Counted from the first letter of the stretch, positions 48,537 to 60,952 are shown. The stretch is DNA of 64,000 nucleotides from Trichostrongylus colubriformis (GCA_963978905.1 OZ022257.1:5280965-5344964); one strand, 5' to 3'. Notes: generated by a model from the sequence alone, not told the origin. Program-made: numbers and translations.

Positions 48537-51500
48537 ATGCGACTTCAGATTCAGATCGGAATCGAATGCATAGTGATCCCTTGCGAGGAGGATGAGCTCG
48601 TTCATACTGTAAGTATTCCAAAAGCATACTGTAGCTATCGAATACTTGAGACGCTTCATCTTTTCCAAGTGTGATTGACTGTGTGTTCTATGTCTTCCCC
48701 CATCTATGTACAGTTAAAACAGGAAGTTTCGGGACCAACAGTAATTTAAATTATAAAACTGAAAACATAAGCATACTCCGTACACTCTGTACTCTATGTA
48801 CAGATGGATCCGTTTTCATGACGTGCTGGTTAACCTATCTAAGGCATGAAGAACTAAGCTTGCAGCTCGCTAGAGTATTTCATAGGTTTCTACCGCACTT
48901 TACATTTGTTTCTATTTCCAGTTATTTCAAAAATATGAACAAGATATAATAGAGAGGTTTATAAAAAAAAGCCATAGGGCGAAATTCAGGTGGTAGTGCA
49001 AGGAGATTGCCATCTTTCCGGGATAGATAACGCCACGGCATCCTCATCCCATCCTCGGTTCACAAGTACCATCTGCTAAGCCACATCGGTTTATGGCAGG
49101 CACGCTTGTATCCCTCCTCATGAATCTGTTCCAGTACGTCTTCCATAACGGATACGCGGCTCTCATTCAAAATGGCACAGCCTAAATGCCAGGATGTAAT
49201 GTTAGGTTATAGGGAAAGTTTGGGCCGGTTTTCGCAATTTCATCTTTGGCATATCATGACTCAGCGTAGACTGCATTTTTCTCACAGATTGAGTACTATT
49301 CGATTCGCTACGCTTTTGGCAATATTATGAATCCTTCCCTTTCTCATTTTGATGAAGGGCTGATGATTTATATTACGCGAAATCAAAATGGTAAACTCAA
49401 AATCACCATCCGCTCTGCACACACTGCTATTGAAGGAGCTGTCCAAATGTCTGGGAAAGTGGGGTTTTGTTAGCGCTATATCCCATGGTGGATCTTCATC
49501 GTGCAACTGCTTCAATTGCTGAAATACGATTTGTAGAATTCCGCTCGCGCATAGCTGCTCCGTGAGGTCACGCGACACCCATTTTTTGGCTTTTTCGAGT
49601 CAAATCTTCTTGAGGTACTCAATCCGTTAGCATGGAGAAGGCGAATACCTTTAGATATTCCCGTCAGTATAGGCTTATTAGTTGAAGCGATTTGACCAAT
49701 TGAAAATTTGAGCAACTCATTCTAATTCCCGCTCTTCTGAAACCAGGAACAAAAAGTTTCATCCAATCTTTACCCCTTCCCCTTGCAGTACTCACATTTG
49801 TGGTTGTCTCCACTGGGACTGGACTGAAAACAAGAACTCGTGAAGTTAAGTTATCCAAAAAGTGCCATTTTCGTAGTACTTTAAATTTCCTTAATTATCC
49901 AAAAACCTTGTGGCATTCCAGAGAAAGCATTTTTTATAAAAAAAACAACGTTTCGGGTATATACATATAAGGAGTACGATATCTAAGTTGGTTCATGTTG
50001 ACGCGCTCTCAGATTTGAATTTATTTTGTGAAGGTGCAAAACCGGTCAGAACTTTTCTTGCAACCTAATACATACTTCACAGGTTGCTATACGCACAATT
50101 GCGAAAATGCGCAAGTTACGACCAGCGCTGGTGAAACCACCAGGTGGAAAAGAATACGAGGAGATACGTCGAACAGTGGGAAACTCACTGGTTGATCCGG
50201 ATGATCGAGTCGGTGATGTACTGAAAGACGGAGACTTTGTCATACTTGGTAAGTTGAACCAGTTTTCAGGTGTAATTGTTCGAGGCATTAGTGAACCATC
50301 GATTCATGTCCTAGTGATTCATCGAGATGAGACTGAAGAGGAGAAAGAGAAACGAAGACAAGACGACCTCGAGATTACCCGTGTGGCTTTGGAGAACATG
50401 CACAAACCAAAAAAGTTAGCTCTTGGTCGAGATTTTTTTATAAAATGGGGAAACAGTCAGTTTGGGCTAATTTTTTGACAGAGCGTATCTGCCTCCGTGA
50501 AAATGCCTGAACCTCCGCCAAAAAACGATAGTAGTGCATCCCACTGAAATCCTTACTGATCTCAACTTTTGTACAATTGAATGGGAGAAAGCCAAGAGCG
50601 CCCATACTCTCACACTGAATTAAGAGAACCGTCCGGCAAAACGGGTTCACTTTTGGTAGCCGTGCTGCCAAAACCAAAGGTTTGCCCGGAACCACCGAAG
50701 TTGTTTCTTATTGTCAAGATCAATGAACAAATCTTTAAACGAACCTATGCAGACCCAAGAGGCCATGAAAACGTTGGTAAATCTGCTCTAAATTGTATTT
50801 GATCGATCACCTTACCTCTGAAGGTGATCACGAGCATAATGTCTTCTCCGTTTCAGAATCAAATTCGAGTTCGATCCTTCGCCAGAGGTATTGCAGTTGG
50901 ACAAACCAACCAAGTTGTTGGTGCTTGATGGCGCAAGCCTCACTCCTGCTGACCTGGTACGGTGTGAGAAAGGCGAATGCATTATACAGGTACGAGAGAA
51001 CTTCCGAACATACATTCCTCAATGAGCCCAATTAGATACAGGTATGAGGTCCATATTGAGAGTTTTTTGTGGTCCGAAGATCTTTGGCAAAAGGGCGAAG
51101 AGCCTATGAGCCGCGTTCACTTTCCTCACCTCAGCTCAGTAGGGCCCGATGATTTTATTGGAGACAAAGCGACAGTTTACTGTCTCCAACTTACTGTGTC
51201 CCCGTCCTCCTCATAAGTTTTGCCTGCTTCCCTCGCCAGCTTTCCCGATGATGAAATTCAAGGGCAACAAGGGGTGACGGTTAAGGGCACACGGTGACCA
51301 TGCCCATTCCTTAAACATGTTATCTGTGACAGTTTTCTCCAGGAAATTTTGAAAAGTGAGTCGGCCATCGTACGAATACAAAATGAAAAGTGGGTGTGGC
51401 ATTGGTCTCAACAGGCACGGTCTTCTGTGAGTCATGGAGGGGCTCTAATTTAATGTTCTCAAACTTTGAAAATTCACCTTTTCTAAGTACATACTCTGTC

Positions 51501-54500
51501 ACGGTAGCACCACCGAGTCATGAATACAACGGAATAGACTTCTACGGAAAATAGGATTCACACGAACAATCTGTTATAATTGCCTATGTGCCAAGGCCGA
51601 AAGCCGCATTCTGTCACAGGCGCGGCTCCACGGAAAGACTCACCGGCGCACGCATGCGGCGCGTCCTAGGTTACGTCACAGCCACCGCGCGGCGCGACGG
51701 GGGCGATGACCTGCGCTGCTGAGGATGTGTACCCTTATGTCAGAAATGTCGCACGACGACGAGCGGCGTGCGACGCAGTGTGTGCGAGCTGTGCGTGTCG
51801 CGGTTGTTGGGTCTTAGAACGATTACACGGTAATACAATGGGCGCGATACGCAGTTGACTTGTAATCGCTCCAGAACCCAACAACATAGCTCCTTTAGCT
51901 CGTCCGCCTTGCTTCGCTTGGGACATGCCGCGGTACGACAATCCTGACATAAGGGTACACACCCGTGCTGCTGCCATTGCATTTCAGTGAGAGTAACCTT
52001 GTTGATACTTTAATAATACATTGATGGCGAATACATAATGCTGTGGCAAGCTTTGCTGCTTTGACAGTCGTACGACAGCTGGGAGAGCTGGATTTTTTGG
52101 TGTATCCAGCCTGTCCATTCGTATGGATTCGCTAGCCCAATGATGGGGAGGTTTCACGAGGCTGCGTGTGCTCTGTCCGATGTACAACCATGTGGTCATC
52201 AACATCACGCAGAGTAGAAACGTGCAAGCCATTTCATGAATTTGGTGAGGTGACAGCAAAATTATTCTCATTGAAGCGCAATGTTTGTAGCGCAGGCCAT
52301 CACATACCGTCGCGTCGCGCGGTGGCTATGACGTCACCCAGCACGCGCCGTGTGCGCACTTCGGTGAGCTTTTCTCTCCTCCCCAGGGTGGCAGCCCGAG
52401 GTCAAAATCCGTGCATCCCAACCACACAAGGCAACAAGGAGAGGCTGATTTTGAATGTTTTGAGCGGTCTACTTCATAATTCCCATCACTGGTCACCACA
52501 TAGTGATTTCACCATAGGACTATCACGAAATGTGCCTCTAACAATAGGTGAGTAAGCCTTACCCACCTTGGGTCACGTTCACACAGCGTTGTCCTTGCCG
52601 AAATTACTACAACGTCATAAAACGAGTATCTCGTCACTGCCGCTGGTTTTCGATCCCATCGGTTAAGTGCGCGCGTTGCAAGAGAATAACATCGTAAATG
52701 TATTACTTGGCAACTTTAAAAGAGGATATTAAGGTACATACTGGTTTGAGGTATGATGTCGCGCTGCTTAAAAACGGATTGATGTATTTTTTATTTGAAA
52801 CCTTGAAGACTTAATTTTTTTACAACACTCAATTTCAGCATTTTGTGTCTACTATGTACAGTAGCATGAGCGGTTTTTGGTACTTTCCTATGCTTTCCTA
52901 TCCACCATGCTGTCATTGTAGGATCGAATCGTAGAAGTACAAACCAAAGCCGAGTAGTTAAATTTCTCAAAAAATAATAAAAAAAAGTATATGCATTCAG
53001 AAATGCCCAACTGGGTCAACGGGCCATGAATTTGGGTCGCAAGTTCCATGCCAGTCCCTTTTGGAATTGGGCCAATCGCCAACGTTAAAAAAGTCTAAAA
53101 GCTCATTTTCATGTGATCTAATGAATGATATTATCTATTTTTGTAATTACAGCTGTCAATGGAAGCAGAAGAGAAAATTCGAAAGGGTCGTGCCCTTTTA
53201 GAAAGAATTGCGACTGAGCATTGTGGTAAGTGAAATATGTCACGTTTAGACGGTTGTTAGCTTACTCGATCAAATATTTTTCAGCTGTTTACGGTGTCAC
53301 TACTGGATTCGGCATATTTGCAAATGTGCGCGTTTCAGATGATAAACTAAAGTAAGTTCTGGTACTGGTCCCCTATTTAACCCTTTTCATGTGGCTCTCG
53401 GACGGTTCATCCTACCGATGTTCTTCGGGTCAAAGGCAGTGGCAGGGGAAGTTAGGACGATCAGTGAAAAATGTTGTGAATATGAAAGTCGAAGTGCATA
53501 GTAATATGGTGAAGAAAAACGGGAAGAAATGGCCAAAGACCCTAAAATAAGACCCCCTTTCCACCGTTGATTCTCGACGCGGACGACCTTTCCGTTAAGA
53601 GGCGTGTAGTCCGGTCTAGTTTTCCATTGGCATGTAGCCAAGTAAACACAAGGGAATGCTCGAAACTACGACAGCATCTATAATATTGAGTGGGAATGGG
53701 CTTCAAGCTACATAAAACTACGAAAGCGCGACGCAATACCTTTGATCCTGCTCGCCACAGCTCGAGAGCGCGCTTTACCACGGATATCTTGCCATAAATA
53801 GGCTTCATAGGCCCTAGCTTCCATGTGGGTGACTTATTTTAGGGATTTTCCAATAACCACATCATCCCTAATGCTGTCTTTGAGCGAGGTGTAACTGATG
53901 GGATAGACATGGCTCTTCACACAAAAATCTGAGAACATTTTAAAGAAAAAGTTTCTTTTTGGCCTTAATCAATACCTTCTGTGGAATGCACCGCGCGTCC
54001 TTGTTCCATTGAGAATCGTGATGGTAGGCGAATGCAATTTAACCTATACAATGACTGTTGTGGTCAGCCAATGTACAAGTCAGTGATTTGTCTTCCCAAA
54101 CGGGTCTGGTTTAATTTAATACCTACCCCGGGGGGATAGAAGGCTTGGTTGACCTGGGCGGGTGTTGATGCGGTATTTGATCCGATCACCACGAGAGTTG
54201 CAGTGCGCGCCACCTGTCACTACTCCATCTCCGCCAAAATCTGATTATTTCAGACAGCTCCAGCTGAATCTTATCCGATCTCATTCCACAGCATATGGAC
54301 AGCCGTTAGCTCCATCAAAAGCAAGAATGCTGCTCGCCTTGAGGTTATAATACTCGGTAGGCTTGGAAAATGTGTGAACGGTAAATCATGCAAATTTAAG
54401 GATAAATGTACTCGCCAAAGGATACAGTGGAATATCGCTGGAGAACGTGAAGAAAATGGTGGCAGCTTTCAACGGTATGATTCCTTGACATTACTCATCA

Positions 54501-57500
54501 AGCCCTCTTTTTAAGACGTGTCCGGCCGATCAGTTTTTTGTTTCTGACTGTACCATCGGCTACAGGAAATGAAGATGCTTTCAGAAAAAATCTTAACCGT
54601 TCACGTGTGACACATTTTAACAACAGAGAAGACTCTAAGGCCGCCGTCAGACTTCGCGAATTTGCAGTAACGCGACTTCGCACGCGCACTCTGCAGTGTA
54701 AGATCTCAGGTCGCAGTATTGCGTGCGAAAGTGCAAGACCGCAAAACAAAATGGCTGAGTCGCAAAATCGAAAATTGGAAGTCTGACGGCTGCCTGATTG
54801 GGTGCTTGCTCCGCCCAATCCGGCAAAGGTGTCGCGCGCGGCACGATTCGACGTCGCGTGCTGACCACACGTCACACGCCGCTCTTCTGTTCTTTGAACT
54901 TTCCCAATATATAACGTGGAAGATTCTTTAATAAAAGTCATAGCTTATTCAAATGGAAAGGCAGTATAGAAAGAGCTGTTTAGGAAGTTTGAGTCATTCC
55001 TTATTCAAAACCCTAAAGGAAACGTGCTCGAAAAATATAAAACTCTCTGTTACCCATACATTTATGTTGCATTTGCCTAATAAGGGCCGCATGCAAAGTT
55101 TCACGCTGAAAAGTGAGAATCCGACTGAAGTAGAGCTCTTCAAAGTGACGGCTGGGGGGGGGGGGGACCTCCGAGTGAGTGCCACGTCCCGTGGGTTGCC
55201 GCAGTTGGAGGCAGAGTGGGGAGAGAAGTCACGTATACAGTCCCACTCTCCGTCACTATCCCCGCGAACGACGGGGCGGGGCTTGGCTCGGAGGAGATCC
55301 CCTCCCTTCCCTCCCTGTGCAACATTTTGAGGACCATCCGGTTGAGATACAGCTCTTCGCAGTGGTGGCCAAGGGGCAGGGCTTCGGAGTAAATGCCCGC
55401 CCCGTCGTCCGCCGTGGTCGTATACGAAAAGTGGGACTGTTTATGTAACATCCTGTTCCCACTATGTAAGTGTGAGGCCTCCCCTCCTCCCCCTTCCCCC
55501 ACTGTGAGGCCTCGGCCCTTTGGCCAACACTTCGAGGAGCTGTATCTCATACGAATACAAACTTCTTCGCGTGACACTTTGCATACAGCCCTTTTTACAC
55601 AGATACAACATAAATACATGAGTAATGGAGAAACTCCATTTCCATGCACGATCCCTTTAAGGAGCTTTTTTTTACACCACTCATTTCCAGCATTTTGCGT
55701 ATCCTACGTACCACAGCAAGGTACAGTTGGCTGCAGCGGTGATTTGGCTCCTCTTGCTCATCTCGCTCTTGGACTTCTGGGAGAAGGAAAAATGTGGAGC
55801 CCAAGTACAGGGTACGTTTTGATACTCGGTTCATCTGGAAGGGTTACGGCGAACTGTAAAGATAAAATTATTCAGATGGGACAATGCGGACGTCGTTCTA
55901 AAAAAGAATAACCTCAAACCACTGGAGCTCGGTCCAAAGGAGGGTTTGGCCTTGATCAACGGCACACAAATGGTGACGGCTCTTGGAGCTTTCGGTGGGT
56001 GACCTTCTAATGCTATCGTATTTTGTAAAAATCAAGCGAGAAAATTCAGCTGTCGAAAGGGCTCGTAACATAGCAAGACAGGCTGATGTAATTGCTGCTC
56101 TATCACTGGACGTTCTCAAAGGCACCACTAGGGCATACGATCCAGGTCTGGCGTGGTACTGGATAAAACCTAAAATTGTGTAGGAAGATGAAGCGATTAC
56201 AGATATTCACCGAATTCGTCCGCACAAGGGCCAAAATCTGTCGGCTCTTCGTCTTCGATCCCTGCTCCACTCTGATGCCAATCCATCTCAGATCGCTGGT
56301 AAAAAGATTTTTAGATTCAAAGGCACATGATACTCAATAACCTTTTTTTTTCAGAATCTCATCGTAACTGCAACAAAGTCCAGGACGCCTACACCCTCCG
56401 ATGTGTGCCACAGGTGAGTCCTGTCCGCTGGTAGTGACAGAACTTATGTGTCGTCCGAAGAGCCTTGGTTTATGCTATGATTGCGCCAACGTCGAGCCTT
56501 AATGGGAGCCATCGCACGCGATATTTCCAAACCTCATTGATATAAAGATTACATTTCACAACCTGATTAAAAGGCACCTATCTGATGAAAAATCAGTAAA
56601 TTATTGGAACTCGAGCCATTTCATGGGGGACGAGCTTAGGGATTTACTACATTCGGAGAAATCGTGCTTTCTCTGTTACCTGTATGTATATTTATGTTGA
56701 ACTCGCCTAATAAGAGCCGCATTTGAAGTTTTACGCGAAAAATTGAGTGTCCGACCAAGATATAACCCCTTAAAATGGCGGACGACGGGGCGGAACCTCC
56801 GAGTGAGTGCCAAGCTCCGTAGCTCGCCGCGGTCTCAGACGCAGGGTGGGGCTGTTCACGTAACTTTCTGTTTACTGGCTCTATGTTTAAAGAATTATCA
56901 GCTGTCCTACTAAGCCATCATATCACCACCGCGCGGCTAGTGAATCGGCATGAATTCTTCGTTCATACTCATTTATGCACCATCTAATCTAAGTGACAGG
57001 ACCTTGATTAATAAATCTTTCAATATGTGGAGAGATTTTTTTAAAAAACAATTCTATTATGCTCGCAGGTTCACGGTATTGTCCATGACACAATCGAGTT
57101 CGTTCGAGACATTATCACAACAGAAATGAATTCCGCCACAGACAATCCGTTAGTGTTTGCCGAACGTGAGGAGATCATCTCTGGTGGAAATTTCCATGGC
57201 GAGTATCCGGCCAAGGTAAGCGCTCATTACTTTAATTAGTCTTAGTGCTCAAAAAGACCGTGTAAATAAATTTTTTTTGTAATCTCTTAAGGCACTCGAC
57301 TATTTGGCTATCGCCGTACATGAATTGGCACAGATGAGTGAACGTCGTCTGGAACGTTTGGTGAATAACCAGTTAAGTGGACTGCCAACGTTTCTTACAC
57401 CAGAAGGAGGACTGAATTCTGGACTGATGACCGTGCAGCTTTGTGCAGCCAGCCTTGGTCAGTTCGTCTTCTTCGGACAATTCAGTTATCCGTGGAGGAT

Positions 57501-60500
57501 CGGTTATCACATAGTCCTCTCTAGAAAAAACTCTTTACGATTACTATCGTTCCTTTCGATGCAATCAAGAAACTTGTCCTCTGAACTTCGCTGCATTCCA
57601 GTAGGTACATTGACTCCTGATCAAAAGGATAAAAAGTAGTTGGCGGTATCAATCTACCCCTTGTTGAGGTTTTAGATCCATTCAGAATCGTGGTAGATGT
57701 TGAATGCGAGTTGACCTATATAAACACTTGTGGGGCTAGTATATGTATTGGGTCATTCCATAAGTAGTGTCGCTTTTTTTAAACAAAATTTGGTGTGGCA
57801 TTTGATATGCCATTCGAAAGAAATTTTCCTGCACCACAAAATTACATGTTTAGTTTTTTCGTCTGTCATAACCGAACCGATCTTCAGGCTGGCGAATTGG
57901 TTGGTTCAGTCGACAAAATTTGACCAAACCGGCAACTGATTAAGCTTTTCACTTCGGAAAAATCGATCAATCATGTGTCTTGTACTTAGCTCCGACCTCT
58001 TCTATGGGTTCCACCAGTTGGTTGCTTGAGAATTCGCCTCGCTTTTTTTTCCAACTTTGATTTTTTCGCCACAACTCGGTGATTTTTGACAATTTTTCCA
58101 AATCAAAGCAAGAAAATTTTCTCAACCAATCAGTTGAAACAGTCGTGAAACGTCAAGGAGAGGTAAAGAGCAGGGACGAGGGAACACTATTGACCGGATT
58201 CCTTGAATATCTGTTAAAAAATAAATTGTTAAATAATGTCCCTGGGTCCCTAAAACATGGTTTGAAATTCGAAATGAATCGCAGCCAGAATAAAATCGAA
58301 TCATCCTCTCGATAGAGCAGAAAAAGTTCTTTCGAATGGTTCATAAAGCAATACTGACCAATGAAATTGAAAGGAAAAATTCCCTTCTGAATAGACGTGA
58401 ATGCTTCCGGAAAAAGGACTTTAGAAAAAGAACGACGTGAGTACTCGATCAACCAATTATTGGAATTTGTAGAAGGGGTCGAGGCTAAGTACGGGACACG
58501 ATTGGTACGGTACGGGATTGGTTGATTTTCTTAAAGTGAAATAAAGTGTTTCAATTAATTGCCGGTTTGGTCAATTTTTCTCAACTGGGCCCATCACTTC
58601 GCCCGCCTGAAAATCAGTCATGTGCTAGGATGTCCGAAAACTAAATGAACCATTTTGTAGAACAGAAAAATTCCTTCCGAATGATCAGTGAAATGCTGCA
58701 AAAACTTGCAACTTTATAAAAGAAACTTTCGTTTGAAAAAAAAACCACACTACTTATGGAATGACCCAATACATGTCTGTGCTTCTATCCTACGAGGCGA
58801 TTCTTGTAACCTGGAGGGAAGGGAGGCTTGGTTGGCCTGGGCGGTGGGAGTGCGCGCCACCTGTCACTACACCAACTTCGCACATTTGCTGATTACTTTC
58901 TACCATTTCTATATAGTTACACCACTATTGCACTTCTGGAAAAAGGGCATCCAGAAAATATTTGGCCATGTACAATACCGCTCACAGTTTTCGATTAATC
59001 AACACCTGGCGACGGAGTAATCGATGGATCATTCAGTTTATGCCAGTTACCACGTTACGATATATGTCTTACATACCAGAAGCCAGTTCATCGGTGAAAA
59101 TCAATTGGAAAGTTTTGCAGTTTCTGAGAATAAAGTGCTGTGCCACCCGTCCTCAGTAGACAGCATTCCGACCAGTTGCAACCAAGAGGATCACGTCAGT
59201 ATGGGAGGATTCAGTGCACGAAAAGCTCTCACTGTCGTGGAACATGTGGAAGCAGGTGAGCATGCCTTGAGAAGTTGTTCAAGAGCCATGGAATATCCTT
59301 CTGTTAAAATATGTCATACATCCGATTTCTTCCCAAAATTTTGGTAATATTCGGATGAGTATATCGTATATGCGTATTTGGGTTATTCTATACTCTACCA
59401 TGATGGAATATGGAGTGTGAACCAGAGTTCTGACATTTCAAGGAGTCTCGCACCTTTCCTTGGGATTGTAAATTTTGTATGGCTTGAGGCTTGACCCAAG
59501 GTTGATACAGTCTGAGCGTCGCCGTGCAATGCCCTCAATTTTTGCCCTCTCTGAAAGATAGTCTCACTGTTCCCGCTCACGAATAATTGCTTTCAAATGT
59601 TTCCTATACTACCAAAATTACCTGATAATTTTCATTTAATTAATCGATTGCTCCATTTTCATCTACTGAAATTTTGGAGAGAAATAAAAAAAATACCTGC
59701 ACATATTTTTCTATGCAAAAAGTGTAAATAAAATCAGGATTTCTGAAGAACTCTCCACAGGTATTTTCAGTCATTTTAGCGCCACTTAGTCTAATATTCG
59801 ACTCTATAAATCACCACTTATACTATAACTCTTTCATTGCCAGTGCTCGCTATGGAGCTGTTGGCTGGATGCCAAGGTATTGAATTCCTCAAACCACTAG
59901 TTTCCACTGCTCCTCTCAACAAAGTCTATCAACTCGTTCGCAGCGTCAGCGCGTGAGTTCACAAACCATTCATCCTGAATCCATACCATTTATTAGCTGA
60001 AAATGGGCTTCTTTAGGCCTCTGGTGGAAGACCGTTTCATGCAACCTGATATCGAAGCGATCATTCAGCTGTTGAGAGATAACAAGGTTAGTTCTACGAT
60101 AAACACCAGCGACAAGGTTGCGAGCTCTACGTCACCGTACCTTGAGGAATCCCACTGAGTTTATACGTCTTCGGTTTTTAGCTTTAAAGGCAGCTTTAGG
60201 GGAAATTCAGACGAAAAGTAAAAGAAGTAGTGAATATGAAAGCCGAGATCCCTAGTAACAGGACAGTGGAGGAAAACGGATGGAAATGGCCTAAAACCCG
60301 AGAAATAGGACCCCTTCCCACCGTTGGTTCTAGGCGCGGACAACCTTTCCGTCAAGAGGCGGGTAGTCCGCATAGGTTTTCCACTGGCATTACCAAAACG
60401 TAAACATGAAGGGATGTTCGGAAATGCGACAGCAAGTATTTTCATGTGGTGAGCTTCAAGCTGAAAGTGGAAAGCGACCTGCAATACTTTCAATCCTGCT

Positions 60501-60952
60501 GATCTCCTTGACCAACCTCACCGTGACCACCCCTAATCACGTCGCCTGAAGGCGGGCTATCCTAAACCATGGCGGCTTGTCCTGACGAGGCCGCCTCGGC
60601 CACAGCTCAAGGGGGCGCCTTCCGCTGGGATTTCGTCATGCATAGGCCTTTCAGACCCGTAGTTTTCCACTAAATGACTCCTTTTTGGATTTCTTGTCAC
60701 CCACATTACCCCTAACACTGTCTTCAATGAAACACGTTTCAATCAAAAAAGATTCTATATGACGCTTTTAAGGTGTGGGAGTGCGTACAGCCACATCTGA
60801 AGACACTACGGGAGATGGAGGAACTGGATCCGGATGCCCTTCGCATCGACGCTAAAACTCCGACCGGTATTGTGATGTCCGAAAGGCTTGAGACACCCGC
60901 AGCCGATTCGATCTGTTCTGATGAGCATTCCGATCACGATTATCTACATTGA
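48537..60952 (+). CDS. haly-1: Histidine ammonia-lyase (18 exons)
   Basis: Exons: 48537-48608, 50083-50414, 50857-50989, 53153-53225, 53285-53351, 54254-54343, 54401-54474, 55691-55811, 55876-55994, 56050-56145, 56203-56298, 56355-56413, 57069-57215, 57292-57457, 59121-59255, 59844-59952, 60017-60086, 60773-60952. Every phase closes, giving 712 aa, near animal enzymes (657 in human). It removes ammonia from histidine to give urocanate, the first step of histidine breakdown, in the cytosol as a tetramer. Active-site residues are present: Tyr206 (VYGVTTGFG), His236 (RSHS), Asn349 (LINGTQ), Gln434/Tyr437/Arg440 (QDAYTLR), Phe486 (NFHGEY) and Glu571 (EDHVSMGG). The cofactor triad reads Cys295-Ser296-Gly297 ([13 protein letters not shown]), not the usual Ala-Ser-Gly. 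The roughly 175-residue N-terminal extension is typical of animal forms; the C-terminus is an acidic tail ending SDHDYLH. Polyadenylation signal AATAAA at 61031-61036. Several introns carry mobile elements. Confidence 0.95.
51724..51964 (+). mobile_element. Family 'GTGTACCCTTATGTCA', copy 4 (lyase intron 3)
   Basis: It begins atgtgtacccttatgtcaga and ends ctgacataagggtacacacc. Inside are cgacgagcggcgtgcgacgc, gcgatacgcagttgac and acccaacaacatag. This copy is in the same direction as the 27804 copy. Confidence 0.9.
53433..53893 (+). repeat. 560-bp dispersed repeat, copy 2 (lyase intron 5)
   Basis: A diverged and shorter relative of 41217-41771 and 60183-60737. Shared blocks include aaaggcagtggcaggggaa, gaatatgaaagtcg, ccaccgttgattct and gacctttccgt, ending tccctaatgctgtcttt. 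It lacks about 100 bp present in the others. Confidence 0.8.
53985..54240 (+). repeat. Dispersed repeat next to lyase exon 6
   Basis: Contains gagaatcgtgatggtaggcg, cctaccccggggggatag, gaaggcttggttgacctggg and gtgcgcgccacctgtcacta. It ends about 14 bp before exon 6, so it supplies part of the acceptor surroundings. Relatives are at 44885-45118 and 57660-58905. Confidence 0.65.
54637..54797. repeat. Palindromic element in lyase intron 7
   Basis: The ends aaggccgccgtcagacttc and gaagtctgacggctgcct are inverted repeats; inner blocks acttcgcacgc and gcgtgcgaaagt and tgcgacctgag-like sequence also pair. It is non-coding. Confidence 0.65.
55045..55640. mobile_element. Inverted-repeat element in lyase intron 7
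   Basis: The left side contains cccatacatttatgttgca, gcatgcaaagtttcacgc and gtagagctcttcaaagtgac. The right side, reversed, contains catgtatttatgttgt, tatgcaaagtgtcacgcg and gatacagctcctcgaagtg. The middle is GC-rich with a run of twelve G. Related one-sided copies occur at 56690-56870 and 63856-64000. Long open frames on both strands inside it are artefacts of base composition. Confidence 0.65.
56690..56870 (+). repeat. Relative of the 55045-55640 element (lyase intron 12)
   Basis: Contains tatatttatgttgaactcgc, ctaataagagccgcat and ggaacctccgagtgagtgcc, matching the left half of 55045-55640. The right half is absent. Confidence 0.6.
57660..58905 (+). repeat. Dispersed repeat split by the 57748-58769 element
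   Basis: The part before the insertion (cagaatcgtggtagatgttg, aatgcgagttgacctat) and the part after it (ttggttggcctgggcgg, gtgcgcgccacctgtcacta) follow the same order as the uninterrupted copy at 53985-54240. It lies in lyase intron 14. Confidence 0.65.
57748..58769. mobile_element. 1-kb mariner-like element with long inverted arms
   Basis: The ends are TTGGGTCATTCCATAAGTAG and, reversed, the same string, each flanked by TA (57746-57747 and 58770-58771). Inverted similarity continues inward in blocks, for example caaaatttgaccaaaccggc against gccggtttggtcaattttt, and cttgtacttagctccgacc against ggtcgaggctaagtacggg. No transposase frame is present. It is the largest single insertion in the lyase gene. 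Confidence 0.85.
60183..60737 (+). repeat. 560-bp dispersed repeat, copy 3 (lyase intron 17)
   Basis: It runs from aaaggcagctttaggggaaa to acccctaacactgtcttcaa and is close to 41217-41771 in sequence, length and direction. It fills most of the intron 60087-60772 and ends about 35 bp before the final exon. Confidence 0.9.

Noticed and set aside
50249..50269. Apparent 21-bp intron gtaagttg..ttttcag in lyase exon 2
   Set aside because: Far too short for splicing and divisible by three with an open frame, so it is read as coding sequence.
50581..50802. Open frame in lyase intron 2 ([20 protein letters not shown])
   Set aside because: The lyase reads in phase from 50414 directly to 50857 with matching N-terminal homology, leaving no room for this as an exon.
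55140..55911. 169- and 172-codon open frames on opposite strands
   Set aside because: They run through a GC-rich inverted-repeat element and, on the + strand, into lyase exon 8 only after 55691; no domain in the repeat part.
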